From NCBI GenBank assembly GCA_949358305.1, contig OX442314.1, positions 41,486,581 through 41,550,580 on the forward strand: DNA of 64,000 nt. The letters are read 5' to 3'. This document shows, piece by piece, positions 1 to 10,664 of the stretch. The notes under the pieces were generated by a model. That model was not told where the DNA came from. It did not search any database and was given only the letters and a program-made list of their open reading frames with translations. The translations under genes were made by a program, and so were the position numbers. The stretch's first letter is position 1. The number at the start of each line of letters is the position of its first letter. The stretch comes from Strigamia acuminata (taxonomy: Eukaryota; Arthropoda; Chilopoda; Geophilomorpha; Linotaeniidae).

Positions 1-560
1 TGTAACTTGTTCAAATTGATTTAATGGGGGTGTAAAACCCAACTCTCTACCTCCACGTGGTCACCCCTGGATAAACTGACAACAATACCTACTTGTGTCA
101 GTGGAACCAGAAGAGAGCTCTGGTTGTTTGACAATTCCAGTTGTATTTTAAACTCGCATTTCTTCCAGAGAGTGGCATTTACATTTTTCAATGTATTGTT
201 AGTCCACATTTCTTTCTTTCAAGAATGTGGCATTTACATTTTTTAATGTATTGTTAGCCTGCATTCCTTTCTTTCAAGAATGTGGCATTTACGTTTTTTA
301 ATGTATTGTTAGCCTGCATTCCTTTCTTTCAAGAATGTGGCATTTACGTTTTTTAATGTATTGTTAGCCTGCATTCCTTTCTTTCAAGAATGTGGCATTT
401 ACGTTTTTTAATGTATTGTTAGCCTGCATTCCTTTCTTTCAAGAATGTGGCATTTACATTTTCCGTTGGCAATTTCATTGTATTGTAAGTTGACATTTTT
501 CCATGGCATGACGGTGTTGCAAGATTGCATTCTTACATTTGATTGCGGTGTCTACATTTT
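1..560. repeat. Dispersed repeat with an internal 55-bp minisatellite
   Basis: The core is a tandem array with a 55-bp period. The start of the unit, AAGAATGTGGCATTTAC, falls at 221, 276, 331, 386 and 441, with a diverged copy near 166. The flanks (the 'AACTCTCTACCTCC' region near 40 and the 'GATTGC' region near 530) recur in the same order at about 50716-51150, where the array is only two to three units long. It is therefore a dispersed family whose inner array has changed in length. No coding is seen from 1 to 1250; the small ORFs there look like chance. Confidence 0.8.
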
Positions 561-1250
561 TTCAAGTTTCTTTGAGAAATATATTTTATCCATTTGGTGA
601 TTCTGGTCCACATAGATTCGAATGTACTATTTTCAACACCTTTTTAATTTTTTCGCTCATAAACGGCCCTTCATCAAAATTATTGTTATTGTCAATAAGT
701 AAGCTTGTAATACTGGTTTACTATAATTGTTAAATATGGAATTTAACAAGGATTCATCAAGTTGTAAACAGACACTTTACAAACTTATTTTACTTAATAT
801 TTACAACGAGTTTGATAAAGTTTGTCATGACATTTACAGTAAATTTAAATTGGATTCACAGTGCATTTCCGAATGAATTAAGTGGGTTTCACATTAAATT
901 TCCTAAAGATAGTAATCATCTTTCCAGAAAATTTCTTGTAAATTTTTATTTTATTTATTGTTGCAATTGTCATTGATTAGACGTATTTAGAAATTGAACA
1001 CATGTAAATATATTAGGATTTTGAGCTGCTATCACTGCATTTGTGTTGAATTGTATAGAATTATACAGTATAAAAATGTATTGACTAATTAAGACTAGCT
1101 TTATGAAAAATTTATTTTTAGTAATTAAAACACAGACATAACATATTAACAATGGATGATAGTTTTTTGGTTTTTGCAAAATTAAAACATTTGCGAGTTT
1201 TACAGAATGTTTAATTCGCATTCGTAGAAACAATGCAATAATGTCTACAT

Positions 1251-1634
1251 TCATGTTTTACAAAGGGCAAATGGTTGTGGACACAGTTCTATTTCTTTTC
1301 GTAGATTTTTTAGAACATTTGGTAACATTTTAAATTTTTCAAAATTTGCCAAAAAAATGTTTTCACAAAAAGTTAAATACGAAAAAACTTCAGGGGTTGG
1401 TGCTTTCAAGGAACCAAACGAAGCATCTGCTGAAGTCTGATACGCTTTGAATAACAGAAATAATTGGGAATTATTGGCCAAATCTCCTTCATATTTAAGC
1501 TGGCGGATACATTTGTGTTTCTCCTCAACTCTCTTCACAATATAACCAGCTATGTAAGCAATAGCATTGGTTTCTAAATCATGATCATGATTTTGAAAAT
1601 TAACATCTGCATAGGTAATTATTATTTCCATCAT
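1251..1634 (-). pseudogene. P-element transposase, C-terminal fragment
   Basis: This 127-residue open frame contains 'ETNAIAYIAGYIVKRVEEKH', the 'YIAGYIV' helix typical of the last part of P-element/THAP9 transposases, then a region ending 'LCKT'. It follows the preceding fragment after about 180 bp with no frame continuity. It is likely the true carboxy terminus of the dead element. Confidence 0.65.
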
Positions 1635-1811
1635 TATCTACACCAATCTCCTCACCATTGTCAGAGCTTTGCTGCTCAGAAAGCACATCAACACTTTCGA
1701 TGTGAAATCCTTCAGTATTGATAGGAATTCTGAAGCATCGTCTTGACAATTGGACTTGGAGGAAGGCTTTAATAATGACGAAATAATGATGTTTTTTGTA
1801 GCAGTCTCCAT

Positions 1812-2061
1812 TTATTTAGGTGTAGGGTTGACGTTGTTTTCATTAATTTGTCTAACAATGGAGAATAAATTTTCGGCACTGTCTTGATTCAACCTTCTTG
1901 TCATCAAAAATAGAAAATTTAAATTTAAATATTTCCATAATTGTAATGTGACTTTGATTGTTAATCGCCACCCATACAAAAATGGTGGCTGTGTGCGCAC
2001 TCCCAAATATGCCCATGAATCCATTAATACCAATGTGTCTTCTAAAAATTTTTAATGACAA
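1812..2061 (-). pseudogene. P-element transposase, middle/C-terminal fragment
   Basis: Two overlapping minus-strand frames carry this piece, showing a frameshift near 1900. One frame gives 'GINGFMGIFGSAHTATIF' and the other gives 'TRRLNQDSAENLFSIVRQ' followed by 'NENNVNPTP'. The Leu-Asn-Gln-Asp-x-x-Glu-Asn-x-Phe block is a hallmark of the C-terminal half of P-element/THAP9 transposases. The stop at 1812 and the frameshift make it non-functional. Confidence 0.7.
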
Positions 2062-2412
2062 GAGGTAGGAGTTATTGCACGTCGTTTTGCTTTTGCATCT
2101 TTAAGTGTCAGGCTATTTAAGCAATCAAATAACTGATCAACACGATCAATTATGAGCATCAAAGATTGGAGTAAATTGTGAGCAATAGTCTCCCCAGTTC
2201 CTAACCAATACAGATTAGCTTTTTGTTCCACATTTGATTCTTGAAATACATTATTATTTTGTACATTTAGAGATGTCATGATAATGTATTGATGCTTGCA
2301 CAGTTTTCCATTTTGACCAACAAAACAGCTGCATCTATTTATACTCATGTCAACAGTGTACTGTAAATTTTCCTTTGATTCACTGTTGACAAGAAAGGTG
2401 TCATTATTTATC
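2052..2412 (-). pseudogene. SWIM zinc-finger fragment
   Basis: A frame open from about 2412 reads a Tyr-Thr-Val-Asp lead-in followed by 'CSCFVGQNGKLCKHQ'. This fits the SWIM pattern CxCx(n)CxH, which is common in animal transposase-related proteins and in MULE transposases. It lies between two P-element pieces on the same strand, so it is probably a later insertion or a recombination product. No catalytic domain is attached. Confidence 0.55.
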
Positions 2413-2979
2413 TAAAAACTAAAATTTAACATGAAATTCATTTGCTTGCACATTAACAATGAATACAATAATTAGGTAATACAATACATTTTTCACAAAC
2501 TACATAATTCAGATCAATTACATAAAATTAAGATGTATTACATTTTGTTTTAAAAACATGATGCCTCAATTCTTTTTTTCACATTAACTAATGTGCTTTT
2601 ACAACCAATTCCCAATGCAGGCATTTTCATTCGAATCGGTTTCAACTTTTAAAATATGGCTTAATTTAAAATAACGTTTTGAATAGGTTTTAACAATTGA
2701 ATTATTTCGCTTTCAGCTAGTTGTTTTTGCTGTATACTTTAATTTTTTTTTTTAAATGACTAAAAGCTGTAACATTTTTTGGTCTTTCGCCACACCAGTC
2801 TAACAACAAATCTAAAATTACTTCACTACATTTCCAATTAACACTCTTACTGCCAATTAAAATCACATTTGCTGATTTTACAAAAAAATGTGCTTTTTTT
2901 TACATTATTAACCATATTTAACAGGACATGCCTGTGCATAGAATTTTTAAATATTTAAATATTGTTTTTACATATTTGG

Positions 2980-3440
2980 TCAGGAAGAAATCGTGTACTC
3001 TTGTAAAAAGTGAGCAATTGCCCATTGCATCCAACCCTCATACATGAAACAACTTGTATATTTCAATGCACCAAATCTTCTAACACAGTCACACAAATGT
3101 GTTAAGAAATTAGGGCCTTGATCCGTTATCACTACCACCACACAATACCCAACCTTGTCAAGAGAATGGACACACTGATTAATTAATTCTATAACATTCT
3201 CTGTTTTAGTACATGCATTGCATAGAGAATATGCAACAGGCTGCTTAATTTTTTTTAATAAACCTTGGCACATTACAACTAATGCTGAGTTAGCTTTTTT
3301 GTGCCCATTTGTAAAACCATTATCTTCAAAGCCAACTACTATATCTCTCTTACTGCAGTAGAATAAATGTTCTTTTAAACTCATTTCATCTATACACAGT
3401 GAGCAAAGTATAGATTCGTCTGTTTCAAGTGGAAAAATGA
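2980..3440 (-). pseudogene. P-element transposase, catalytic-core fragment
   Basis: The reading begins around 3440 with 'SLCIDEMSLKEHLFY' and continues 'DIVVGFEDNG', then a Gln-Pro-Val-Ala-Tyr block and 'VVITDQGPNF'. The Asp of 'DEM' and the Asp of 'TDQGPN' fit the positions of acidic residues in the RNase H-like fold of P-element/THAP9 transposases (family knowledge). The frame ends at a stop at 2980. The THAP DNA-binding domain expected upstream was not found. It is the best-preserved part of the remnant and is too short to work. Confidence 0.75.
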
Positions 3441-4248
3441 TTCTGGCAAAAAACCGATAGGAACTTATTCACTGCATTCACAAATCACTTCATCTGATCA
3501 GTTAGTTTCAATAGTCCTTCGAGGCTATCGTACCTCCGTTGGGGAGCGTAAAGATTCGTTCTGTCGAGAACGATAATCGTGATTTCAGTGTGTAAACCCC
3601 GTAGTTCACGTTGATCGTGATTTCAGTGTGTAAACCCCGTAGTTCACGTTGATCCATGGTGGCCGGTGGAGCACGAGTTGTGTTTGTCGTGTTGATTTGA
3701 TTCGGTTTGAATCTTACTTTGGATTTGGGTCTTTCCTATCCGACTTTTACTTGAATTTCAATGGTGCCTAATTTTTTTTGTCCACCAAAACGAGGTAGGT
3801 TTTTATCCTTTGATGAAATAGGCGACTCATCGCACGGTTCATTGTGTTCGCGCTTCTATTGTGTCGGCGCTAAAAACCGGCTTTATATTTTTATTTTAAA
3901 ATAAATAAATAAATCAGACCAAAGCAGCGTGTTCATTTCGCCTGACTTTGCCATCATAATGTTTTCAACTTCCGGTCTCTTATTACGCCGAGCCCACGCG
4001 CTGTTTGTATTATTTGCAAAGTCCGAACCTTTCCGATTTGCAAACAATTTCAACTTCACAATTTCGTTTCAACTCTGAATTAAACATCCGGATACTCTTT
4101 TATTTATTTTCTACACAATAACCCCTCTATATTCTATTCACCCAGCACCCTAAAATCCACACAGATGCCACAATAACACGTACAATTGGCCACGTGTCCC
4201 CACTATATCCAAGCAGGACTATTCCACAACTGCAGACTGCTATATAGT
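3441..4248. repeat. Non-coding stretch with a dispersed repeat and a 38-bp tandem duplication
   Basis: No gene is supported here. A unit containing 'TGTAAACCCCGTAGTTCACG' occurs twice in tandem between about 3566 and 3654. The preceding bases ('AAGATTCGTTCTGTCGAGAA') recur near 39206. The stretch 3672-3790 ('CACGAGTTGTGTTTGTCGTG' onwards) has a diverged match at 50040-50152. These are parts of one or two dispersed non-coding families. Confidence 0.6.
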
Positions 4249-4429
4249 AAGAAGTCCAATATTTGTTTAAGCTTACATTGCATGGGCAAAACATGCACGA
4301 TGCAAGCTGCCTGCGTCCCAATTCCTAGCCAATATATGCATGTGTACAGGAAGGGTGCGCATAAGAAGTCCAATATTTGTTTAAGCTTACATTGCATGGG
4401 CAAAACATGCACGATGCAAGCTGCCTGCG
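4249..4429. repeat. 67-bp direct duplication
   Basis: The sequence starting 'AAGAAGTCCAATATTTG' and ending 'CAAGCTGCCTGCG' is present at 4249-4315 and again at 4363-4429, essentially identical and offset by 114 bp. No coding role is seen. Confidence 0.9.
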
Positions 4430-4535
4430 CTCAGAAACTTGGGCAATCTGGTACAGGTCCATGTCGGATAACTCGATTTCCTGAGTTTCGAGCGGTGCCT
4501 CACAGCATCCTTGCCACATAGCTTCGTAATTTTGA

Positions 4536-5047
4536 TCAAACCCCTTCTTTGGGACCTGAGACACCATCCCGAACTTCCTCGTCGGGAGTCGTGGTTCCGG
4601 GAGACTTGGGTCCGGGTTGATCGAATCCGTAAATTCTCTCCCTTGCGTATTGTTTCAACCACTTGCAGTCAGAAGCTGCTTTACGATCGTTATAATCGTA
4701 AAATCAATTCCTGACCTACAGAGATGTCTTTATAGGCAACGAATAAGACACAAGGCTCGCTGTGATTGATCATCTGACCAAATACATTACCTTGCAATTC
4801 TGTCGCATCGATGACATATTTCTGATCGCTAACTGTCAGTTGATATACGTAATATGTTTTGTTCTCCTGCGACTGTATCTCTGGAAAACTCTTCACCTTC
4901 ATGAGTTCTCCAGGATAATGACAGACGACGTCATCTAAAAAAGTATTGGTTGAAAACAAATAAATAAAATATAAAAGCTAACTTACTTTTTTTAAAGTCA
5001 ATTGTGGCGAATAGTCCCTCGCCATGTTGAACAACTGACCAAAAGCC
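4536..5047 (-). pseudogene. SET-domain methyltransferase-like gene, two exons, frameshifted
   Basis: Two minus-strand exons with GT-AG borders make most of a SET domain of the KMT5A kind. Exon 4987-5047 reads 'HGEGLFATIDFKK' and ends at a GTAAGT donor. A 52-bp intron follows (4935-4986). Exon 4536-4934 reads 'DVVCHYPGEL', 'YVIDATELQG', 'INHSEP' and 'VAYKDISVGQEL'. These match the GxG/YxGE, catalytic-core and NHS motifs of SET domains, which transfer methyl groups from S-adenosylmethionine to lysine. Near 4705 one extra T in a run of four shifts the frame just before the conserved 'YDYNDRK' block, which is intact in the next frame and leads to a stop at 4536. The gene is therefore broken here, unless the extra base is a sequencing error. 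It lies about 90 bp downstream of a YqaJ nuclease ORF on the same strand. Upstream exons were not identified. Confidence 0.75.
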
Positions 5048-5132
5048 CTAAAGACCTCTTGCCATTCATCTGGTTGCAAGTTGTCATCAATCATTAAAAA
5101 TAAATAAAAATAAAAATCAGGAAATCAGAAAT

Positions 5133-6080
5133 TTACAAGGACTCCTTTTGAAAGGAAAGAGAGTTTAATACTAATTTCAAAGAATGAGAGAACAAAGAGG
5201 AGTGGGGATTCGTTGGGTCTACTACATCAAGCGTGATGCAGCAGTCGTTGTGCGTCGTTTTAGGGCGATGTTCATAGCCCAATTGGTAATAATGCTCATA
5301 GGTCGGTTTGAGGATTAGCTTGCCGGTTTGAATGATTTTGAGGGATTTTTTTTTCTCAACTGCCTGCAAAGGCGTTAAATTCTTAGCACATGCCGGGCAC
5401 TTCACTTCAACAATTGCATCTGTTCCAATCATGGCGTCAGGACTGGCTCTCAAGTATCCCTTCTCCAGATCCACAAATAACCCACATGCAATTGCTTTCA
5501 ACCCATACACTTCTTCAAACTTTGCTATAGCAAATGGCTCACTGTCATTTCCATAACGCATACCCTGAGTTTTTACAGCAGAATATAAAATTGTCAGCAC
5601 ATTGGTTTTTAACGAAGTTGAAGGCTGCATTTTACAGATTTTTCCGTACACCGAGGTTGTTAATCTTGGTTGTCGTTCCTGCAGCCAAACGGGTGACATG
5701 GCTTGACTAACGGTTATTTTTTCTATGTTGTCCTGCTGCTCTAAAGAGACTTGTAAATTCCTCAGTTTCTTCTTTTCCTCTTCATAGATTATGTTGCCCA
5801 TGTCAGGTTGTTGGGCATTCTTCTTATAATCTGCATCTCCCATTGGTGAAATGTTTGAAGTGTTCTTTCGTGGTTTCAGAGCAGCAACTTTTCGTGCTTC
5901 AATGTTATATTTTTTTTTTGATTTTGTTGTCTGCTAATAAATGAAGCAGTGAATTTTCTAGGACTACGGTTAAACATTACTTCATGAACTCTGCCATATA
6001 GGTTGTTGTTAGAGTTGATTGAAACTACAGCAGCTTCACAACGACTTTGGTACTGTATTGTATTTAAGCCTACAGGTATT
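5133..6080 (-). CDS. YqaJ-type (PD-(D/E)XK) viral-recombinase-like nuclease, copy 1
   Basis: The main open frame (5133-5843, 236 residues, in frame back to about 5933) holds a YqaJ/lambda-exonuclease-like core: 'MRYGNDSEPFAIAKFEE', then 'LRASPDAMIGTDAIVEVKCP', which supplies the Asp and Glu-x-Lys of the PD-(D/E)XK active site, then 'YYQLGYE' as the usual conserved Gln helix. Such proteins digest DNA ends; in animals they are mostly found in repeats and mobile elements. Upstream, 5940-6080 codes for a related lead-in ('YGRVHEVMFNRSPRKF') but in a frame offset by one. The second copy near 63 kb shows the same offset, so there is either a 47-bp intron (a possible GTAATG donor and TTATTAG acceptor) or an inherited frameshift. 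It lies just upstream of the SET gene on the same strand. Confidence 0.7.
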
Positions 6081-6220
6081 AATTTCTTTTCTTTAGTTAT
6101 TTATTTATTATTTATATGTATTTGTTACATAGTAAGGAGATACCGGTTCTGCGAAGAAAAGGTGTGTTTACAGAGAGTGCAGAATTTGTTCTGACCTGTC
6201 CAATCTCGGTATATCCATTC
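5860..6220. repeat. 5' flank of the YqaJ element, duplicated at 63 kb
   Basis: This stretch is nearly identical to 63045-63410. The match stops sharply after 'CAATCTCGGTATATCCATT' in both copies, which marks an element or duplication edge at about 6220 and 63410. The bases between about 6080 and 6220 contain no gene. Confidence 0.85.
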
Positions 6221-6317
6221 ATTAGCTTCAGTCTCGTGTGTATATGGATTTATGTCCAATAATGCCAGAAATTCAGCCAAAACAATAGTATAAAATTCTA
6301 TTGGACGAGGACGTGCA

Positions 6318-8433
6318 GTGGGACCAGGCATGACCGGCCAGTCGACATTGGGAGCAGCGTTTCAGGCTGGTGTTCCGCAGCGACCTTGGCGCGGGCGTCA
6401 GGGTTCGACAAGAGGATCAAGTGGGCTGCCGTTTAAACGCGATGGCACACCGGTCCAGTGTTTTCGTTGCGGCGGTCACCATTTTGTCAAAGACTGCCCT
6501 TATGAGCCGTTGCTTGGCCCTGGTGGTGCGCCATTCTTTGGCCCACCGGGTCGTCTGAAGGGCGATTGGGTGAGAAGATCTGCCGAGGCAGAGGCAACTT
6601 GTCCGGCAACTTCGTTTCCAACTGATCTGGACCCAAGTTTTGTCAGTGCAAGATGAGAGCTGGAAGCAGCGTCGCGTGCCAGTGAACACCTTACAAGAAC
6701 AGGATGAGGACTTTGCCTTTTTTCAATTGAGTATTGCGGGGTTGCGACCGCCGCCTTTAATGGTGCATATTTTATTAAACTCTCACAATTTTGATTTACT
6801 TTTAGACACCGGGAATGAGCGATCCATCCTGAACGTGAATGACTGCAATGCCTTGCTCACCAGGGGTTTAGTGCAGTTGAATGAAATTAGAAAAACGAAT
6901 ATTAAGTTATATGCATACCAACAACAGCCAGTGGAGGTGTTGGGGCTTGTTCAGTTGAGGCTTGCTATGGCAGGGAAAGTAAAACTGGTTGATTTTATTG
7001 TCGTGGGTCGTTTAGGGCCCAGTTTAATTGGTAGGGATGTAGTATCCAGTTTCGGATGGTCAGCCATTAATGGTGTTGTTGAGCGACAGTGGCGCAGTAA
7101 AAGATGCAGCTGCGCAGTCGAGGGAGAAGGGACCAGTGGGCAGTGTTGAACCGACCCTGTCCAAATTATTGGCTAATTATGAACAGGTTTTCGGCGAAGA
7201 TTTAGGCAAATATAAAGGCGAGCCGATCGAACTCGTATTGCGCACGGATGCAGTGCCAAAATTTTACCGCTTCGTCCGATGCCGTTACCTTTGCGAGAAG
7301 CGGTCCGGATTGAAATTGACCGCTTGGTGCGGCAGGGCGTTTTTCGCCCTGTGCCTTTTTCGGCCTGGGGAACCCCGCTGGTAATCGTGGCGAAGAAAAA
7401 TGGGGGGGGGTCCGGCTTTGCCGGCGACTATCTGTCAACGGTAAATAGCAGCCTGCAACCGGACCTATATCCCCTACCCAAGATCTCTGAATTATTGGCC
7501 TCGATTGGCCGAGCAGGTGTTTTTTAACACATTGGATTTAAGACATGCATATTTGCAGATACCGTTGTCACAATGGTCGGCGATGATCGCCGCCGTGAAC
7601 ACCACAAGGATTAATGGCTGTCACTAGATTGCCTTTTGGCACAATGCCATCTGCTGGTGGGTTCCAGCGCATCATTGTGATTGTGCTGGATGGAGTCCCC
7701 TGGATTTTCATCTATTTAGATGATATCCTTGTGGCAACATGGTCGCTGGAAGAACACTTTAAGGTGTTGGAAATGATTTTCAGCCATTTGCTTAAGAAAG
7801 GGTTGCAACTTGCACTTGACAAATGTGTATTCTGTAAAAATAAATTGGATTTTTTAGGCTTTACTATTAGCCAAGCGGGTGTAGAGCCCATTTCTTCTCA
7901 AGTGGCAGCTGTGACCGCGATTTCGCCACCTGCGGATGTTAAACAGCTGAGAACGTTTTTGGGGATTGTGGCCTTTTACGCCATGTTTGTGGCCAGATTG
8001 GCAGATAAAGCTGCCCAGTTGTATGAGTTGTTGTGTTTTGATGCGGTGTGGCGTTGGGATCAGAGACGCCAGTCCTCGTTTGAAGAGATCAAGTGTTCAT
8101 TGACTAATGCCCCTATTTTGACTTTTTATAGTTTGATTCTTCCTCTTGCGATAGCGGCAGATGCGTCGCCATTTGGCGTGGGAGCTTGGTAGAGAATTGC
8201 CAGTGGCCTACGCGTCGCAGTCCTTAACCAAAGCCGAGGCCAATTACGCACATATAGACAAGGAGGCGCTGGCTGTGGTCTTTGCCGTGAAAAAGGTTCA
8301 TATATACCTGATGGGCCGCGAATTTATGGTTACGTTAAGTCGGTTTCCCGCGGATACGGCACAGGAAGAAGTTGAGGAGTGGCCATTGTTTTTAATTGAG
8401 TTAGAACAGGAGGAGCTTTTGCTGGCGTCGTAG
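6318..8433 (+). pseudogene. Ty3/gypsy gag-pol remnant
   Basis: Plus-strand frames give, in order, a Gag zinc knuckle 'CFRCGGHHFVKDC' (CX2CX3HX4C, near 6460), an aspartic protease 'FDLLLDTGNERSILN' (near 6790), reverse transcriptase pieces 'FSAWGTPLVIVAKKNGG' and 'IFIYLDDILVAT' (YxDD, near 7715), the connection block 'LDFLGFTISQAGVEP', and RNase H pieces 'IAADASPFGVGAW' and 'NYAHIDKEALAVVFAVKK' (near 8250). The frame changes at least four times (near 6650, 7100-7290, 7530-7610 and 8190), and an in-frame stop follows the protease. No integrase, LTR or primer site was found. The zinc knuckle has the same X3 spacing as the intact gypsy element at 45 kb. It is a dead fragment. Confidence 0.85.
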
Positions 8434-8489
8434 GTGCTGGCGTGCTGGCGTCGGAGGTGCTGGCGTCGGAGGTGCTGGCGTCGGAGGTT
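8421..8489. repeat. 15-bp minisatellite at the end of the gypsy remnant
   Basis: About four copies of 'GCTGGCGTCGGAGGT' lie in tandem, with one partial unit. They begin within the last codons of the RNase H frame. From 8490 to 9034 no gene is seen; the stretch is AT-rich with no other clear structure. Confidence 0.8.
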
Positions 8490-9034
8490 GATAGTGATTT
8501 GAAAGTCGTGATTGAAGCGGTGCGATCGGGAGACTAATTAATATCTATTTGTGCAAAATTACCATATTAACATATGTTTAATTGTTCTAAAATCGTTTTA
8601 CTCACATTTTTTCCACCCATAGTCGCTCGTTTTGAATGAATTGTTTAAAAAACGTGACGTGGAGATTATTCTGCTGAAGCGATTATCACGTGACATTTGT
8701 GAGCGAATAACACGAATAATCGATTCAGCATTTCAGCGCTTATTTGTAATCGTTTGAAAGGGATTTTTTGTTTGTGTGCTGAAGAGTGCTTAAATTAATT
8801 AAATGACACGCTGAAGGCGCCGAAGTAATATTATCATAATATTGTTTGAAAAGCATTTAAAGAAATTCCATATTGAAAAGCATGGAAGTTAACTTCCACT
8901 CGGAAGTTTGTGGACCTATGCGAACGCCTTCTATTGGTGGTGGTACCTATTGTAGGTCTGTGCTAGAAGGAAGGTGGTATTGTGTAAACAAACATGTGTT
9001 TATTAGAATCAAGTATAAAGGCCATTTTACTTAC

Positions 9035-9207
9035 GTTCTATGAGCCACAACATCTTTTAGGAACATCAACTGCTTGAAAAAAAACCCATTTTATGCAGTT
9101 GACATCCTCGGATGCCAGAGTGGCTCCACTTTTCTTGCGTACTGCCTCGTTGTATTTAGTCTGGAATTGGTCCCGTAGATTTTTCCACTTTTTTGACAGG
9201 AATCAGC
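9035..9207 (-). pseudogene. MADF (Myb/SANT-like) domain exon, frameshifted
   Basis: The minus strand reads 'KKWKNLRDQFQTKYNEAVRK', then after a run of eight T the next frame continues 'KQLMFLKDVVAHR'. This is the Trp-x-x-Leu-Arg ... Leu-x-Phe-Leu pattern of MADF DNA-binding domains. A likely acceptor (TTTATTTCTACAG) lies at its start and a consensus donor (GTAAGTA) at its end, so it looks like an ordinary exon. The frame change at the T run, and a TGA just after the acceptor in the first frame, make it a probable pseudogene. MADF proteins often accompany PIF/Harbinger transposons; no such transposase was seen nearby. Confidence 0.6.
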
Positions 9208-9236
9208 TGTAGAAATAAAAGGAGTAATTACAATGT

Positions 9237-9419
9237 TCAGCTCATGTTTGTTTTGTTTAATTCTAGCGTTGATCTGTATATTTGAAGTGCACGGTATCCA
9301 TCCTCTGCCTTCTTCAGGCTTCGCTTTACAATTTTCACATCCGCTTCAGCAAACCCATTGCTTTGTGGGAATTTAGGGCTTCCGTTTTCCAGATGTGAAA
9401 TGCAGGCGCCCAGACCCAC
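9237..9419 (-). pseudogene. Ty3/gypsy integrase core fragment
   Basis: The 60-residue frame contains 'FPQSNGFAEADVKIVKRSLK' followed by 'RALQIYRST'. This is the stretch around the third acidic residue of retroviral-type integrase catalytic domains (family pattern P-x-S-N-G-x-A-E). Nothing else of the integrase is present. Confidence 0.7.
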
Positions 9420-9521
9420 TGGTGATGCATCAACCGTGAGGTAGAGTTCGTCCTCTTAGCAGCTTGCGGATTAATTTCCGGAACCCTTCGTAACGCCCTG
9501 ACAATTGAAAAACGGCTTGTC

Positions 9522-9824
9522 CTACTTCATCTGTTGGGCCCTGCTCAAAGAATGGATGCTCGTAAAAGGTGGAAGCAACAAGTCGTCCGGGATCTCGATA
9601 TCCGCATGGAATGATAGAGATTTAGCCTCCTTGGTTTTCTTCGCGGCGGTTTCCAACAGCTTAATGCGACTTAATGCCGAATCGTGAGAGTCCGATAAAA
9701 GGTTTACTTGTTTGGTTGCTACTTCAAGGGCTCTATCGGGAATTGTTCTGACGGGTGTGGGTGCATCTCTATCCAGTGGGTGGCCAGGTCGTCGGCTGAG
9801 GGTTTCGCGGCACAAAACTAACAA
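9522..9824 (-). CDS. Unrecognised 100-residue ORF
   Basis: The open frame contains 'RALEVATKQVNLLSDSHDSA' and a Lys/Glu-rich stretch that could form a short helix. I recognise no domain. It is flanked by an integrase fragment and an RT fragment, so it may be retroelement-derived, or chance. Confidence 0.2.
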   Translation of the reverse strand: MLVLCRETLSRRPGHPLDRDAPTPVRTIPDRALEVATKQVNLLSDSHDSALSRIKLLETAAKKTKEAKSLSFHADIEIPDDLLLPPFTSIHSLSRAQQMK

Positions 9825-9984
9825 CCTCCTTTTGACTCCTTGTGCATCCGTTTAAACATTGACAACAGATAATCAGGTTCGCGCGAGTGTTTGCACAGAA
9901 ACCCTCGGATTGTAGCGTCACAGATGTTGTGTTGCCGTCGGCATTGGCAAAAAGCCTTCTTGTAGAAAAAGCCGTACTTCTTCA

Positions 9985-10110
9985 CTTCATTCAGAGAATG
10001 ATGGATGAAGTGCTTGGTGATGCAAAAAAACCAATGGGCTCTGGCTTACTTAGATGAAATTATCATCTTTAGTAACACCTTTGATGAGCATATTTTGCTG
10101 CTTTACTTGT
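9985..10110 (+). pseudogene. Ty3/gypsy reverse transcriptase fragment
   Basis: Two plus-strand frames together give 'FIQRMMDEVLG' and 'WALAYLDEIIIFSNTFDEH'. This closely parallels residues 386-419 of the intact gypsy pol at 41.8-45.5 kb ('WALAYLDDIIIFSDSFEEH'). The second Asp of YxDD is Glu here and a frameshift separates the pieces. It is a small dead fragment in the opposite orientation to the intact element. From 10110 to 10660 no gene is seen. Confidence 0.8.
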
Positions 10111-10664
10111 CCCACTATTTCATCAAAGTCCTTGAATACATTTTGAGGTGCATGCCTTTCTGCCATGTTTGCTTATATTGTGTTATGGTTTGGTGAAGTC
10201 TTTTATATAGTTTCTTGGTGCTGGTTCACATGAGATGAACCCCATTATTTCTGCAGTATTGAGTAGTCTTTGACATTTTCCCATGGTTTAAGAAGGTTGT
10301 TTTCACAAATGATGTGGCTCTCAATTATTTCCAGATGCAGGTTCACCCTCATTAATCATGATGCAATGGACATCTTTTTGTGATTTTCTCACAACTTAGA
10401 GGTTCTTCACCAGTTCTTGTTTCATACACTTTTTTCACATCCTATCACACCTTATCTTGCAGCTGCAGGTTCACCCCCCCATTTATTAATCCATTGGATG
10501 TATATGTTCATAAAATTCAACAAACTTTCTGCAATATAAACCAAAAAACATTTTTATTTTATTTAAATTTACAGTGTTTTTTGTTAAAAGATGATGTAAA
10601 TAAATAGATCTATTAATTTAACTACAAGTAGGTCAATTCCGATTAAACTGATCACAACACAACT

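Larger units (their letters stand above)
1251..3440 (-). mobile_element. Degenerate P-element-superfamily transposon remnant
   Basis: Read from right to left, the minus strand gives pieces of a P-element/THAP9-type transposase in the expected order: a catalytic-core N-terminal piece (2980-3440), a 'LNQDSAENLFSIVRQ' block (1812-2061) and a C-terminal block with 'YIAGYIVKR' (1251-1634). A SWIM zinc-finger fragment that does not belong to P transposases sits between them at 2052-2412. No terminal inverted repeats or target duplication were found, and the reading frame is broken several times, so this is a dead, rearranged copy. Confidence 0.75.
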
